This document shows positions 55,906-64,000 of a stretch of 64,000 bases of DNA, piece after piece (positions within the stretch are counted from its first letter, which is position 1; every line of letters starts with the position of its first letter). The stretch comes from Lachnospiraceae bacterium. Its GTDB lineage: Bacteria > Bacillota > Clostridia > Lachnospirales > Lachnospiraceae. Under the pieces are notes generated by a model that made no database searches, was not told the origin of the DNA, and was given only the letters and a program-made list of their open reading frames with translations. Location: contig JAFUGT010000009.1 of the NCBI GenBank assembly GCA_017469275.1, forward strand, positions 32,095 to 96,094, in the 5' to 3' direction. Both the position numbers and the translations under genes were made by a program.

Positions 55906-56250
55906 ATGTTAACGATGGATGCACTTAAGAATTTTGGGGCAAATACGGATGAAGCGCTGGGACGGTGTTTTAACAATGAGGAATTTTATCTCAAATTAGT
56001 TAAGACGGTTCCGTCAGAACCTAATTTTGATCAATTGGTTTTATCAATTGAAAATGGTGATTTGAAGCGAGCATTTGAACATGCGCATGCCATAAAAGGC
56101 GTGCTTGCTAATCTTTCACTGACACCGATTTATGATCCCGCAAATGAGATTACAGAACGTCTTAGGGCTGAGGAGAATATTGATTATAAGCCTCTTCTTG
56201 ATAAGATGATGGCGAAAAGAGACGAGCTTAAAGCTCTATGTGAGGAGTAG
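55906..56250 (+). CDS. Histidine phosphotransfer (Hpt) protein
   Basis: 114 residues, all-helical Hpt domain. The phospho-accepting His61 lies in HAHAIKGVLANL. Probably passes phosphate to or from the receiver of the gene just upstream. No histidine kinase is encoded nearby. Confidence 0.87.
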   Translation: MLTMDALKNFGANTDEALGRCFNNEEFYLKLVKTVPSEPNFDQLVLSIENGDLKRAFEHAHAIKGVLANLSLTPIYDPANEITERLRAEENIDYKPLLDKMMAKRDELKALCEE

Positions 56251-56322
56251 GCACTATGCTGTCAGATGCTCCGGGTGTGCTCTGTGAACGGATGATTTAT
56301 CAAATATATTAGGAGGTGCAAT

Positions 56323-56946
56323 ATGGATTCTAAGACAATGTACAAACTTACATACGGATTATTTGTTCTTACTGCAAGTGAGAATGGGAAGGACAACGGA
56401 TGTATTATCAATACCGGTATTCAGGTGACATCTGAACCAAACAGGGTGGCATTTGCTGTAAATAAGTCAAATTATACTCATGATATGATAATGAGAACCA
56501 AGAAGTTTACACTTTCTATTATTTCACAGGATGCAGATTTTGAATTGTTCAAACATTTCGGATTTCAGTCAGGAAGAGATGTTGACAAGTTTGCCGGATT
56601 TACTGATTGTAAGAGAGGCTTTAATGATGTCAATTATATTACAAAGGGGACTAATGGTTTTATTGCCGGCTGGGTTACAGAGGCGATAGATCTTGGCAGT
56701 CATACATTGTTCGTGGCAACAGTAACTGATATGGAGGTTCTTTCCGAAGTGCCTTCAATGGATTACGGTTATTATCATGCCAATGTCAAACCTAAGCCGC
56801 AGGCAGTAGGTACAACTTCTGACGGTCAGACTATCTGGAGATGTACCATATGCGGATACGAATATGTGGGAGAAGAACTTCCGGACGATTTTGTTTGTCC
56901 AATCTGTAAACATCCGGCATCAGATTTTGAAAAGGTGAGTAAATAG
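56323..56946 (+). CDS. hrb: High-molecular-weight rubredoxin (flavin reductase-rubredoxin)
   Basis: 207 residues. An FMN-binding flavin-reductase-like domain (about 1-150) is followed by a rubredoxin domain with CTICGY and CPICKH holding one iron. This is an NAD(P)H-dependent electron donor in oxygen and nitrosative stress defence of anaerobes. AGGAGG precedes the start. Confidence 0.92.
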   Translation: MDSKTMYKLTYGLFVLTASENGKDNGCIINTGIQVTSEPNRVAFAVNKSNYTHDMIMRTKKFTLSIISQDADFELFKHFGFQSGRDVDKFAGFTDCKRGFNDVNYITKGTNGFIAGWVTEAIDLGSHTLFVATVTDMEVLSEVPSMDYGYYHANVKPKPQAVGTTSDGQTIWRCTICGYEYVGEELPDDFVCPICKHPASDFEKVSK

Positions 56947-56994
56947 AGACTTATAATTAGACTGTTTAATAATTCAATATAGATTAGAATAGAT

Positions 56995-57024
56995 AAGGGA
57001 TTGCAGCTGATAATGCAGTCCCTT
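56995..57024. terminator. Bidirectional terminator
   Basis: AAGGGA.TGCA pairs with TGCA.TCCCTT with one mismatch. It lies between two convergent genes. Confidence 0.7.
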
Positions 57025-57037
57025 ATTATCTTATTAA

Positions 57038-57361
57038 TTATGAACCTCTGGTTATGGAATGATTATAATTTTTGATTCCCCCGATGCAGTTGATTACATT
57101 ATAACCCATATCGGCTAAGAGTCTTGCTGCTTGTATGCTGGAACCACCCGTATCACAGTAGACGATCAATGTGCTGGATTTGGGAAAAGTAACCTGCCCG
57201 GATCTTATTTTATCTAATGGAAGGTTAACAGCCATGGGAATGTGACCGCGGGAGAATTGTTCGTATTGACGAACATCTATAATGATAGCATTTCTGGAGA
57301 TGGAAGTGGGTACGATATTGCGGATGTTGATGTTTTCAAAGGTCATGGATATTGGTCCCAT
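57038..57361 (-). CDS. Rhodanese-like sulfurtransferase domain protein
   Basis: 107 residues, a single rhodanese domain. DVRQYEQFSRGHIPMAVNLP and the active-site Cys in VYCDTGGSS are clear. Carries persulfide sulfur in the cytosol. The active-site loop CDTGGSS is normal length. Confidence 0.88.
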   Translation of the reverse strand: MGPISMTFENINIRNIVPTSISRNAIIIDVRQYEQFSRGHIPMAVNLPLDKIRSGQVTFPKSSTLIVYCDTGGSSIQAARLLADMGYNVINCIGGIKNYNHSITRGS

Positions 57362-57503
57362 AATGTACTTATTATTATATTATGCAGGAAAATGGAGGAT
57401 GTGTTCCTATCTATGTAGGCAAACAAAGCTATGAAAAAAGTATCATTAAGTATCAACAAAGTTAAAACCTCATAAACCGTTCACAAAATCTTCACAAAAA
57501 TTA

Positions 57504-57530
57504 TTAGCACTCACTCTTGACGAGTGCTAA
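57504..57530 (+). promoter_or_regulatory. CIRCE operator (HrcA box)
   Basis: Perfect CIRCE element: TTAGCACTC, 9 bases, GAGTGCTAA. It overlaps the -35 region of the hsp20 promoter. Confidence 0.95.
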
Positions 57531-57545
57531 TAAAAGTGGTATAAC
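57517..57545 (+). promoter_or_regulatory. hsp20 promoter
   Basis: TTGACG (57517-57522), 17-base spacer, TATAAC (57540-57545). It sits within or next to the CIRCE box, so HrcA binding would block RNA polymerase. The leader is about 120 bases; the rest of 57362-57503 is AT-rich with nothing else seen. Confidence 0.8.
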
Positions 57546-57672
57546 ATAGTCAGAAACAAAAAAGAGGGTTTGATAATCCGATAGAATGTTTCTACAACGT
57601 ATAAACCAGCTACAGTTGTACAGAATATAATATGTACGACTGCGAAATATATTAGAAAAGGAGAGATGACTT

Positions 57673-58143
57673 ATGATGGTACCTAGTATTTTTGGAGAAA
57701 ACTTATTTGATGATTTCTTTGATGACTTTTTTGATTGGCCTGCATATGACAAGCAGATGAAAGATGCACAGAAGAAACTTTATGGCCGTCGCGGTGACAA
57801 CATGATGAAGACAGACGTCAGAGATCACGATGACCATTATGAGATCGATGTGGATCTTCCGGGATTTAAGAAGGAAGAGCTTTCCTTGGAACTTACAGAT
57901 GGCTACCTTACAATCAAGGCTGCTAAGGGACTTGATAAGGATGAGAAGGAGAAGAAGACCGGCAAATATATCCGCCGTGAGCGTTATATGGGCAGCATGA
58001 CAAGATCCTTCTATGTTGGTGATACAATCACTCAGGAGGATATTAAGGCTGAGTATAAGAACGGTGTATTGAAGCTTACTGTTCCGAAGCCGGATCCTAG
58101 CAAGAAAGTTGAGAAGACAAATTATATCGCTATCGAAGGATGA
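57673..58143 (+). CDS. hsp20: Hsp20-family small heat-shock protein
   Basis: 156 residues. Phe/Asp-rich N-terminus (FDDFFDDFFDWP), alpha-crystallin domain (DVRDHDDHYEIDVDLPGFKKEEL to AEYKNGVLKLTVPKP) and a short C-terminal tail. ATP-independent holdase chaperone. Controlled by HrcA through CIRCE, which is unusual for small heat-shock genes. Confidence 0.95.
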   Translation: MMVPSIFGENLFDDFFDDFFDWPAYDKQMKDAQKKLYGRRGDNMMKTDVRDHDDHYEIDVDLPGFKKEELSLELTDGYLTIKAAKGLDKDEKEKKTGKYIRRERYMGSMTRSFYVGDTITQEDIKAEYKNGVLKLTVPKPDPSKKVEKTNYIAIEG

Positions 58144-58178
58144 TGACGACATATAGATAAGCTGTAAGGGCTTTGAAG

Positions 58179-58238
58179 GCGTCTGTTTTGATGTGCCCCT
58201 GTCTATCGGATGGGGGCATGTTGAGACAGGCGCTTTTT
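58179..58238 (+). terminator. hsp20 terminator
   Basis: A 21-base-pair stem that includes several G.U pairs (58179-58199 with 58213-58233), followed by five T residues. Confidence 0.85.
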
Positions 58239-58240
58239 CT

Positions 58241-58263
58241 GATTCGTTAACTTTCAAAGTAAA
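58241..58263 (+). repeat. 23-base direct repeat, copy 1
   Basis: GATTCGTTAACTTTCAAAGT plus AAA, identical to 58347-58369. The core ACTTTCAAAGT is nearly palindromic. Confidence 0.9.
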
Positions 58264-58265
58264 CA

Positions 58266-58323
58266 GTCATCACTAAACTTAGCCTTCGGCTTCGTTAAGT
58301 GAGCACGTATATTTGAAAGTAAC
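58266..58323 (-). repeat. Dispersed repeat, copy B
   Basis: Reverse complement of 978-1036; the identical 18-base core is at 58289-58306. Flanked by the 23-base direct repeats. Confidence 0.7.
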
Positions 58324-58346
58324 ACTCATCTGCGCTCTGCGAACTT

Positions 58347-58369
58347 GATTCGTTAACTTTCAAAGTAAA
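58347..58369 (+). repeat. 23-base direct repeat, copy 2
   Basis: Second copy of 58241-58263. Confidence 0.9.
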
Positions 58370-58464
58370 AAATATGGTTGTTGTAAATGCAAAATTATGT
58401 TAAAGTAATGAGGTTAAAAGAGAGTTCAAAACCTAATCAACACAGGAGATAATATAATAAAAAT

Positions 58465-59619
58465 ATGCACGAATTGGAATTGATTGCTCCCTGCCATTTC
58501 GGGTTGGAAGCGGTTCTTAAAAGAGAGATAACCGATATTGGATTAGAGATTGTTGAAGTGTCGGATGGAAGGGTAACATTTAAGGGTGATGTATCTGCGA
58601 TTGCAAAGGCGAACATTTTTGTCAGAACGGCGGAACGTATCCTGATAAAGGTGGGTAGTTTTCATGCAGAGACCTTTGATGAATTGTTTGAGGGAACCAA
58701 GGCGCTTCCGTGGGATGAATTTTTGCCTGATGATGGAAAGTTTTGGGTGACAAAGGCAACTACCAACAAGTCAAAACTATTCTCGGGTTCAGACATACAG
58801 TCCATTGTGAAGAAGGCTATTGTTGAAAAATTGAAAAAGATATACCGCATTGGCTGGTTTGAAGAGAGCGGTGCTGAATATCCCATAAGGGTGTTCATAC
58901 TTAAGGATGAAGTTACGATTGCACTTGATACATCAGGAGTTTCACTCCACAAGCGCGGTTATCGACAGCTCGTGGGGACAGCGCCTATTTCTGAGACTTT
59001 AGCGGCAGCACTTATAATGCTAACCCCCTGGAATAAGGACAGATATCTTATTGATCCCTTCTGCGGCAGTGGAACATTTCCTATAGAAGCGGCCATGATC
59101 GGCGCGAATATTGCCCCCGGAATGAACAGAGAATTTACCGCAGAAAAATGGAAAAATCTTATTCCGAAAAAGATTTGGTATGATGTGATAACTGAAGCGG
59201 AAGACAATATAATAAGAGATGTGAAAATGAGCATACAGGGTTATGATATAGATGGTGCAATAATTAAATGTGCCATGAAAAATGCAATTGATGCAGGTGT
59301 CGATGAATATATACATTTCCAACAAAGAGATATGAGACAACTATCGAGTCCAAAGAAGTATGGATTTATAATTACCAATCCGCCTTATGGAGAGAGATTG
59401 GAGGATAAGAAGGAGCTCCCGGCGTTGTACAAGGATATGGGTAAGGCATTTGATTCATTGGATACATGGTCGAAGTTCATAATAACTTCATATGAAGAAG
59501 CAGAGAAATACCTCGGCAGGAAAGCTACGAAGAATCGTAAGATATATAATGGAATGATCAAGTCATATTATTATCAGTATATGGGACCGAGACCGCCACG
59601 CAGGCAAAAAGAGGATTAA
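58465..59619 (+). CDS. THUMP-domain 23S rRNA guanine methyltransferase (YpsC/RlmL-N type)
   Basis: 384 residues. An N-terminal ferredoxin-like and THUMP RNA-binding region (about 1-160) is followed by a SAM-dependent methyltransferase with DPFCGSGTFPIEA and the catalytic NPPYGERL, which is typical of N2-guanine methylation. The ribosome site AGGAG is 16 bases upstream, longer than usual. Confidence 0.9.
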   Translation: MHELELIAPCHFGLEAVLKREITDIGLEIVEVSDGRVTFKGDVSAIAKANIFVRTAERILIKVGSFHAETFDELFEGTKALPWDEFLPDDGKFWVTKATTNKSKLFSGSDIQSIVKKAIVEKLKKIYRIGWFEESGAEYPIRVFILKDEVTIALDTSGVSLHKRGYRQLVGTAPISETLAAALIMLTPWNKDRYLIDPFCGSGTFPIEAAMIGANIAPGMNREFTAEKWKNLIPKKIWYDVITEAEDNIIRDVKMSIQGYDIDGAIIKCAMKNAIDAGVDEYIHFQQRDMRQLSSPKKYGFIITNPPYGERLEDKKELPALYKDMGKAFDSLDTWSKFIITSYEEAEKYLGRKATKNRKIYNGMIKSYYYQYMGPRPPRRQKED

Positions 59620-59730
59620 GAAACAGCTTGATCATATGCTATATTTATACAGCTAAATCAACAGGAATCAAAACTTAATGCTAAGTTAAGTGCTGATACT
59701 TTAGTTACGAAATGAAAAGAGGATGAACAC

Positions 59731-60327
59731 ATGGAAAAACTTATATTTGCAACAGGCAATGAGGGAAAGATGAAGGAAATTCGTATGATACTCGGTGATC
59801 TTGACTATGAGATTCTTTCTATGAAAGAGGCAGGTATCTCTGCGGATATAGTTGAAGATGGAAAGACTTTTGAAGAAAATGCCATGATTAAGGCAAAGGC
59901 TATAAGTAAGTTGGCTAATTGTCTGGTTTTGGCAGATGATTCCGGTCTTGAAGTAGACTATATGGACAAACAGCCCGGTATATATTCCGCAAGATGGATG
60001 GGAGAAGATACGTCCTACGATATCAAGAATAAGAAAATAATAGAGAATCTTGAAGGAGTACCTGAGGAGAAGCGCACTGCCAGGTTCGTGTGTGCGGTTG
60101 CTGCAGCATTTCCTGATGGAAGAGTTATTACAAAAAGAGGTACTATTGAGGGCATAATAGGTTATGAGCAGCGCGGTGAGAATGGTTTCGGATATGATCC
60201 TATTTTCTTCCTGCCTGAATATGGAAAGACTACGGCAGAACTGCCGGTGGAAGAGAAAAACAAGATAAGCCACAGGGGCAGAGCGTTGGAGCAGATTAAG
60301 GAAGAGTTGAAACTTATGAAAAAATGA
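59731..60327 (+). CDS. rdgB: XTP/dITP diphosphatase (RdgB/HAM1)
   Basis: 198 residues. Removes non-canonical purine nucleotides. Motifs ATGNEGKMKEI, ADDSGLEVD, GFGYDPIF and SHRGRALEQ are intact. Probably co-transcribed with the YfcE-like phosphoesterase 59 bases downstream. Confidence 0.95.
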   Translation: MEKLIFATGNEGKMKEIRMILGDLDYEILSMKEAGISADIVEDGKTFEENAMIKAKAISKLANCLVLADDSGLEVDYMDKQPGIYSARWMGEDTSYDIKNKKIIENLEGVPEEKRTARFVCAVAAAFPDGRVITKRGTIEGIIGYEQRGENGFGYDPIFFLPEYGKTTAELPVEEKNKISHRGRALEQIKEELKLMKK

Positions 60328-60386
60328 AGCTCATAAGATGCAGGTTACGAGGACTTTCGGTGAGAGAATAAGGTTGGTATAAATGT

Positions 60387-60902
60387 ATGCGTATTTTGGT
60401 AATAAGTGATTCACATGGAAAAAATGATGACGTCAAGCAGGTTATAAAGCAGGTGGGTGATATTGATATGTTCATTCATTTAGGTGATGTGGAGCGTGGC
60501 GTTGATTATATCAAGAGTCTTACGGATGTGGAAACTCATATCATTTCCGGCAATAATGACTATTCCCTTGACCTGCCGGCGACTGATTCATTTATGATTG
60601 CAGATAAGAAGGTCTTCATAACCCACGGACACAGGTTCTATGTAGGGAGCGGTGTGGAACGTCTTAGGGAGTATGCGATTGATAACGGATATGATATTGC
60701 TATGTTTGGCCATACCCATATGCCTTTTCTTGAGGTGGGAAAAGACGTCACAATATTGAATCCCGGAAGTATATCTTATCCCAGACAGGATGGGAGAAAG
60801 CATACATTTATGATGATTGATGTGGACCCGAAGGGTGGATTTCACTACAATGTGGGTACATTGAAATCTTCACTTAGGGACTTTTATGAAGGCTTTTTCT
60901 GA
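60387..60902 (+). CDS. YfcE/MJ0936-type metallophosphoesterase
   Basis: 171 residues. Metal ligands in SDSHGKNDD, HLGDVERG, SGNNDY, THGHRF and GHTHMP. A phosphodiesterase of unknown natural substrate; the rdgB-yfcE pair is common in Firmicutes. Confidence 0.92.
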   Translation: MRILVISDSHGKNDDVKQVIKQVGDIDMFIHLGDVERGVDYIKSLTDVETHIISGNNDYSLDLPATDSFMIADKKVFITHGHRFYVGSGVERLREYAIDNGYDIAMFGHTHMPFLEVGKDVTILNPGSISYPRQDGRKHTFMMIDVDPKGGFHYNVGTLKSSLRDFYEGFF

Positions 60903-61066
60903 TGGGTTAAGAGTGGTTGACTTTGAAAATCAGTGGAACTGAATGTTTACAGATTTGTAGGTGTTGCGAAGTGATAAGAATAATCAAAGATGAAAGCCGG
61001 GTTAGAAAAGAGATGAATATCGGCTGAAATTAAGTAATAAGAATATTTAAAGAAAGATAATGGGTT

Positions 61067-62692
61067 ATGAAAAAAGGACAGATATTTGAGGGTGTTGTGG
61101 AGAAATACACATTTCCCAACAAAGGATATGTTAAAGTTGAAGACAGAATGATATGTATTAAAGGTGCACTTGTTGGTCAGAAAGTGCGCTTTTCCATTAA
61201 AAGGCTTAAGAAAGGTGCAGGAGAGGGCAGACTTATAGAGGTGCTTTCTAAGTCGCCGCTTGAAGATGTAGAGCCATTGTGCACTCATTTTGGTCAGTGC
61301 GGTGGATGTGCATATCAGACGGTAAGTTATGAAAATCAACTGCGGTTAAAAGAAGAGCAGGTGAAAAATATACTCGCTAATGCAATTTTAACTGTGGATA
61401 ATAATGTGGATAATGTTGATAAGTCTGACAATTTAGATAATCTTAGTGAAAAATTAGACGTTTATCCGGAAGAACAGGGTAGTAATCTGAAAGTTGAAAC
61501 AGACGTAAGAAAAGACGCGCTTGGTGAGATTTGGTAAGGAATCAAGGCAAGCCCTGTGACAAAAGAGTATCGTAATAAGATGGAATATTCTTTCGGTGAT
61601 GAATATAAGGAAGGTCCCCTTTCCCTTGGAATGCATAGAAAAGGCGGATTCCATGATATTGTAACGGTAGATAAGTGTACCATAGTCGATGATGATTACA
61701 ATAAGATCATTCGTGCCACCAGAGATTTTTATGAGGAAAAACAGGTGCCATTTTATAAGAAAATGCAGCATGTCGGGATTTTAAGACATCTGGTGGTAAG
61801 ACAATCGGCAAGTAACAAGGAGATACTTGTCAACCTTGTCACAACTACGAGAGATGATTTAAGGATAACAGATGCGAACGGGTTTGACATCATGAAAAAT
61901 GAGGGAGATGCTCGTGATAATTATGAAGATAGAATAAATGATAAGATGAATAGTCTTCGGGAAGAACTCTGTAAAAAGCTGTATTTAGATGAGTTCGTGG
62001 ATTGCCTGCTTTCACTTCCCCTTAACGGTAAAATTGCAGGTGTTTTACATACATGGAATAACAGTCTTTCCGATGCTGTAGTTCCGGAACGGGTTGTGAC
62101 TTTATATGGCAAGGATTACATATATGATGAGGTGCTTGGATTAAAGTTCAAGATTTCTCCTTTCTCATTTTTCCAGACTAATACAAGGAGTGCGGAGGTG
62201 CTGTATGAGACTGCAAGATCATATGTGATGGATGGAGGTTCTGTAAACAGTGATAAAGTCGTATTTGACCTTTATAGCGGAACAGGAACCATCGCCCAGA
62301 TTCTTGCTCCTGTAGCGAAGAAAGTCGTGGGTGTTGAGATAGTTAAGGAGGCTGTGGAAGCAGCTAAGGAGAACGCAGAATTAAACGGACTTACAAATTG
62401 CGAATTTATTGCCGGGGATGTGCTTAAAGTGCTAGACACCATAGATGAAAAGCCGGATATGATAGTGCTTGATCCACCTAGAGATGGCTGTAATCCAAAA
62501 GCTCTTGAAAAGATTATTAACTATAATGTACCTGAGATGGTGTATATTTCCTGCAAACCCACAAGTCTGGCCAGAGACCTGGAGATGTTACAGGAAAGGG
62601 GCTATAGAGTGACACGGGCTTGTGCAGTGGACCAGTTTCCGGGTACGCTACATATAGAGTGCGTGATAAAGCTACAAAGGAGAGATATGTGA
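61067..62692 (+). pseudogene. rlmD: 23S rRNA (uracil-5-)methyltransferase, interrupted by in-frame stop
   Basis: One frame gives an N-terminal TRAM domain (GQIFEGVVEKYTFPNKGYVKV), the Fe-S Cys cluster (CTHFGQCGGC) and, after a TAA at 61535-61537, the rest of the enzyme in the same frame: GIKASPVTKEYRNKMEYSFG, the fourth Cys (VDKCTIV), SAM site (DLYSGTGTIAQ), DPPRDGC and the catalytic Cys in YISCKPTSLARDL. The TAA sits where the family usually has Glu (GEIYEGIKASP), so a single G-to-T change (GAA to TAA) explains it. An Asp/Asn-rich insert (about 108-135) precedes the break. The GTG at 61556 could give a shorter protein lacking TRAM and Fe-S ligands. It may be inactive or rescued by read-through. 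Confidence 0.88.
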
Positions 62693-62808
62693 AACTCCTT
62701 GATTTTAGGCACTTTGAGAGACATATGCTGTTTTCACAGAGTGACCGAAAGGAGAAGAAAAAGGCAATTTCTGACGGTGTGAACGTTTCAGTGGTAATGG
62801 AACTGTAG
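62689..62808 (+). CDS. Small protein at the rlmD junction
   Basis: 39 residues from a GTG that overlaps the rlmD stop (GTGA), with AAAGGAG 6 bases upstream: starts KLLDFRHFERHMLFSQSD, then a Lys/Glu-rich part, ends VSVVMEL. Not recognised. Its good ribosome site and overlap make it a likely real gene, possibly the first gene of the inserted element. Confidence 0.45.
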   Translation: MKLLDFRHFERHMLFSQSDRKEKKKAISDGVNVSVVMEL

Positions 62809-62915
62809 TGAGTAAACACAAAGATTCTTGTTCTTGATTTGATATTGATTTCTAACAGAATAATGAAACGGAATAATTGACTTTAATAAATCTCAGTTGA
62901 TTGTTTTGTGTGGAG

Positions 62916-62956
62916 AGCCGCTTATATTCAAGGTTTTGGATGTAGGCGGCTTTTTT
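62916..62956 (+). terminator. Terminator upstream of parB
   Basis: AGCCGC.TA.AT stem of about 13 pairs with G.U pairs (62916-62929 with 62939-62951), then TTTTTT. The region 62809-63019 otherwise shows no gene. Confidence 0.75.
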
Positions 62957-63019
62957 CGTTTCTTTTATCCGTTTGCTGGCAGAAGATTTTTAATCAACAG
63001 GAAATGGAGGTTTGAAGAG

Positions 63020-63940
63020 ATGGGTAGTAAGCAGATGGAAATGTGTTCTTTTCCGAAAGAGCAGAATAGTGAGGACAGCAAAAAGGATATAATTCATGTT
63101 CCGATAGAACAGCTTCATGATTTTAGGGGACATCCCTTTAAGGTGGAAAGGGATATGGCTCTTTTAGAATTGATGCAGAGTATCGGCAAGGAAGGTGTGA
63201 TCGTTCCGGCACTTGTCAGACCAAATCCGTATGGAGAGGGCTATGAGATGATTGCCGGACACCGTAGGAAAGAGGCTTGTCTGTGGGCTGGTATCGGAGA
63301 AATGCCTGTAGTGGTGAGAAATCTGGATGATAACCAGGCAGTCATAGCGATGGTGGACAGTAACTTGCAGAGGGAATATCTGAAACCGAGTGAAAAGGCA
63401 TTTGCCTATAAGATGAAGCTGGAAGCCATGAAGCATCAGGGCAGGCATGGAACTGTTGAAGATACTTTGTCCCAAGTTGGGACGAGGTCGGATGAACTTC
63501 TGGCAAAGCAGGTCGGAGAGAGCCGAAATCAGATAGCCAGATATATCCGGTTAACGAATCTGATCCCGAAGGTGCTTGATATGGTGGATGAGGGAAAGAT
63601 AGCCTTTACCGTGGCGGTGGAGCTTTCTTATCTGACAAAAGAAGAACAGTATAAGCTTCATGCGGTGATGGATATGGAGCAGTGTACTCCGTCTTTGTCC
63701 CAGGCGAACCGTATTAAGCGGATGAGCCAGAGTGGAAAACTGGATATGGATGCTGTTTTTACGGTGCTGTCACAGGAAAAGCCGAACCAGAGGGAGCAGA
63801 TCAGGATAAGGGCAGATACTCTGGCAGATTGTTTTCCAGAAGATTTTACGATGGAGCAGAAGGTGAAATTAATCGAGAGATTGGTTAAGGACTGGCATAA
63901 AAGACAGATGGCGAGGGATGAACCGGCACACAGCAGGTAA
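63020..63940 (+). CDS. parB: ParB/Spo0J-type partition protein of a mobile element
   Basis: 306 residues. ParB N-terminal domain with YEMIAGHRRKEA (arginine-rich CTP/DNA motif) and a KorB-like helix-turn-helix (LAKQVGESRNQIARYIRLTN). The start at 63020 follows GGAGG; the longer frame to 62897 overlaps the terminator. Sequence composition becomes more GC-rich here. Such genes are typical of Tn1549-like conjugative elements. Confidence 0.85.
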   Translation: MGSKQMEMCSFPKEQNSEDSKKDIIHVPIEQLHDFRGHPFKVERDMALLELMQSIGKEGVIVPALVRPNPYGEGYEMIAGHRRKEACLWAGIGEMPVVVRNLDDNQAVIAMVDSNLQREYLKPSEKAFAYKMKLEAMKHQGRHGTVEDTLSQVGTRSDELLAKQVGESRNQIARYIRLTNLIPKVLDMVDEGKIAFTVAVELSYLTKEEQYKLHAVMDMEQCTPSLSQANRIKRMSQSGKLDMDAVFTVLSQEKPNQREQIRIRADTLADCFPEDFTMEQKVKLIERLVKDWHKRQMARDEPAHSR

Positions 63941-63973
63941 TCTTGGTTATGAATGAAAGAGAGGTATAGAACA

Positions 63974-64000
63974 ATGAGCAACGAATTATCTTTATTTGAA
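63974..64000 (+). CDS. Start of next gene, cut by window edge
   Basis: Only MSNELSLFE is visible, after a GAGAGG site. Function cannot be told; the gene continues beyond the window and is likely part of the same mobile element. Confidence 0.5.

Larger units (their letters stand above)
58144..58464. other. Intergenic region with terminator and repeats
   Basis: 321 bases holding the hsp20 terminator, two copies of a 23-base repeat (58241-58263 and 58347-58369) and, between them, the dispersed repeat copy B. No gene. Confidence 0.7.

Noticed and set aside
62897-63019. N-terminal extension of the ParB protein from an upstream ATG.
   Set aside because: The extension would cover the terminator at 62916-62956 and is unlike ParB; a GGAGG site supports 63020.

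Overview
This is about 64 kb of AT-rich DNA (roughly 39-40% G+C by eye) from a low-GC, Gram-positive, anaerobic clostridium, most likely a member of the Lachnospiraceae. The evidence is a high-molecular-weight rubredoxin, a SPOCS/LysM spore-type protein, a split transketolase, consensus TTGACA/TATAAT-like promoters, AGGAGG ribosome binding sites, an HrcA/CIRCE box, BspA-type surface repeat proteins, and an F-type ATP synthase whose c subunit carries a sodium-binding signature. The assignment comes from protein recognition only; no search was run.

Layout. 1-2.4 kb: 3' part of O-acetylhomoserine sulfhydrylase, then a GH1 beta-glucosidase. 2.9-10.5 kb: a tight five-gene operon that joins a carbohydrate ABC importer (large lipoprotein with an extra N-terminal region, two permeases, no ATPase) to an HlyD/MacA-like adaptor and a MacB-core-like membrane protein. 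10.8-16.5 kb, minus strand: a BspA-type surface protein, a LytTR-FHA fusion regulator, a zinc-ribbon FHA protein and a PASTA-type Ser/Thr kinase, facing a small HTH regulator and a second BspA paralogue (16.8-20.3 kb). 20.4-24.4 kb: a small-gene and repeat-rich zone with rtcB, an Rpn-type nuclease gene and an internally deleted copy of it. 24.5-31 kb: metG, two cyclic-di-GMP genes, two small proteins and a phosphoribosyltransferase-like gene.

31.4-39 kb: the ATP synthase operon (I-like, a, c, b, delta, alpha, gamma, beta, epsilon), interrupted by three unusual hairpin or repeat insertions. 39.2-42 kb: an unrecognised, translationally coupled five-gene operon of zinc-ribbon membrane proteins arranged A-B-C-A'-B'. 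42-53.3 kb: a frameshifted coiled-coil gene, sppA, an RDD protein, a YwmB-like protein, a SPOCS/LysM protein, an HD-GYP protein, metK with a structured leader, DegV and a split transketolase. 53.3-62.7 kb: a nitroreductase between two hairpin repeats, a response regulator-EAL protein with its Hpt partner, rubredoxin, rhodanese, CIRCE-controlled hsp20, two RNA methyltransferases (the second, rlmD, carries an in-frame stop), rdgB and a YfcE-type phosphoesterase. 62.7 kb to the end: the composition changes and a ParB gene appears, which looks like the left end of an integrative conjugative element inserted at the 3' end of rlmD.

Themes. Four genes act on or sense cyclic-di-GMP (26.6, 28.5, 47.6 and 54.2 kb). 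Phosphothreonine signalling (kinase plus two FHA proteins) sits next to surface repeat proteins. The best candidates for something undescribed are the importer/MFP/MacB-like hybrid operon, the kinase/FHA/LytTR-FHA/BspA locus, and the zinc-ribbon operon behind atpC.
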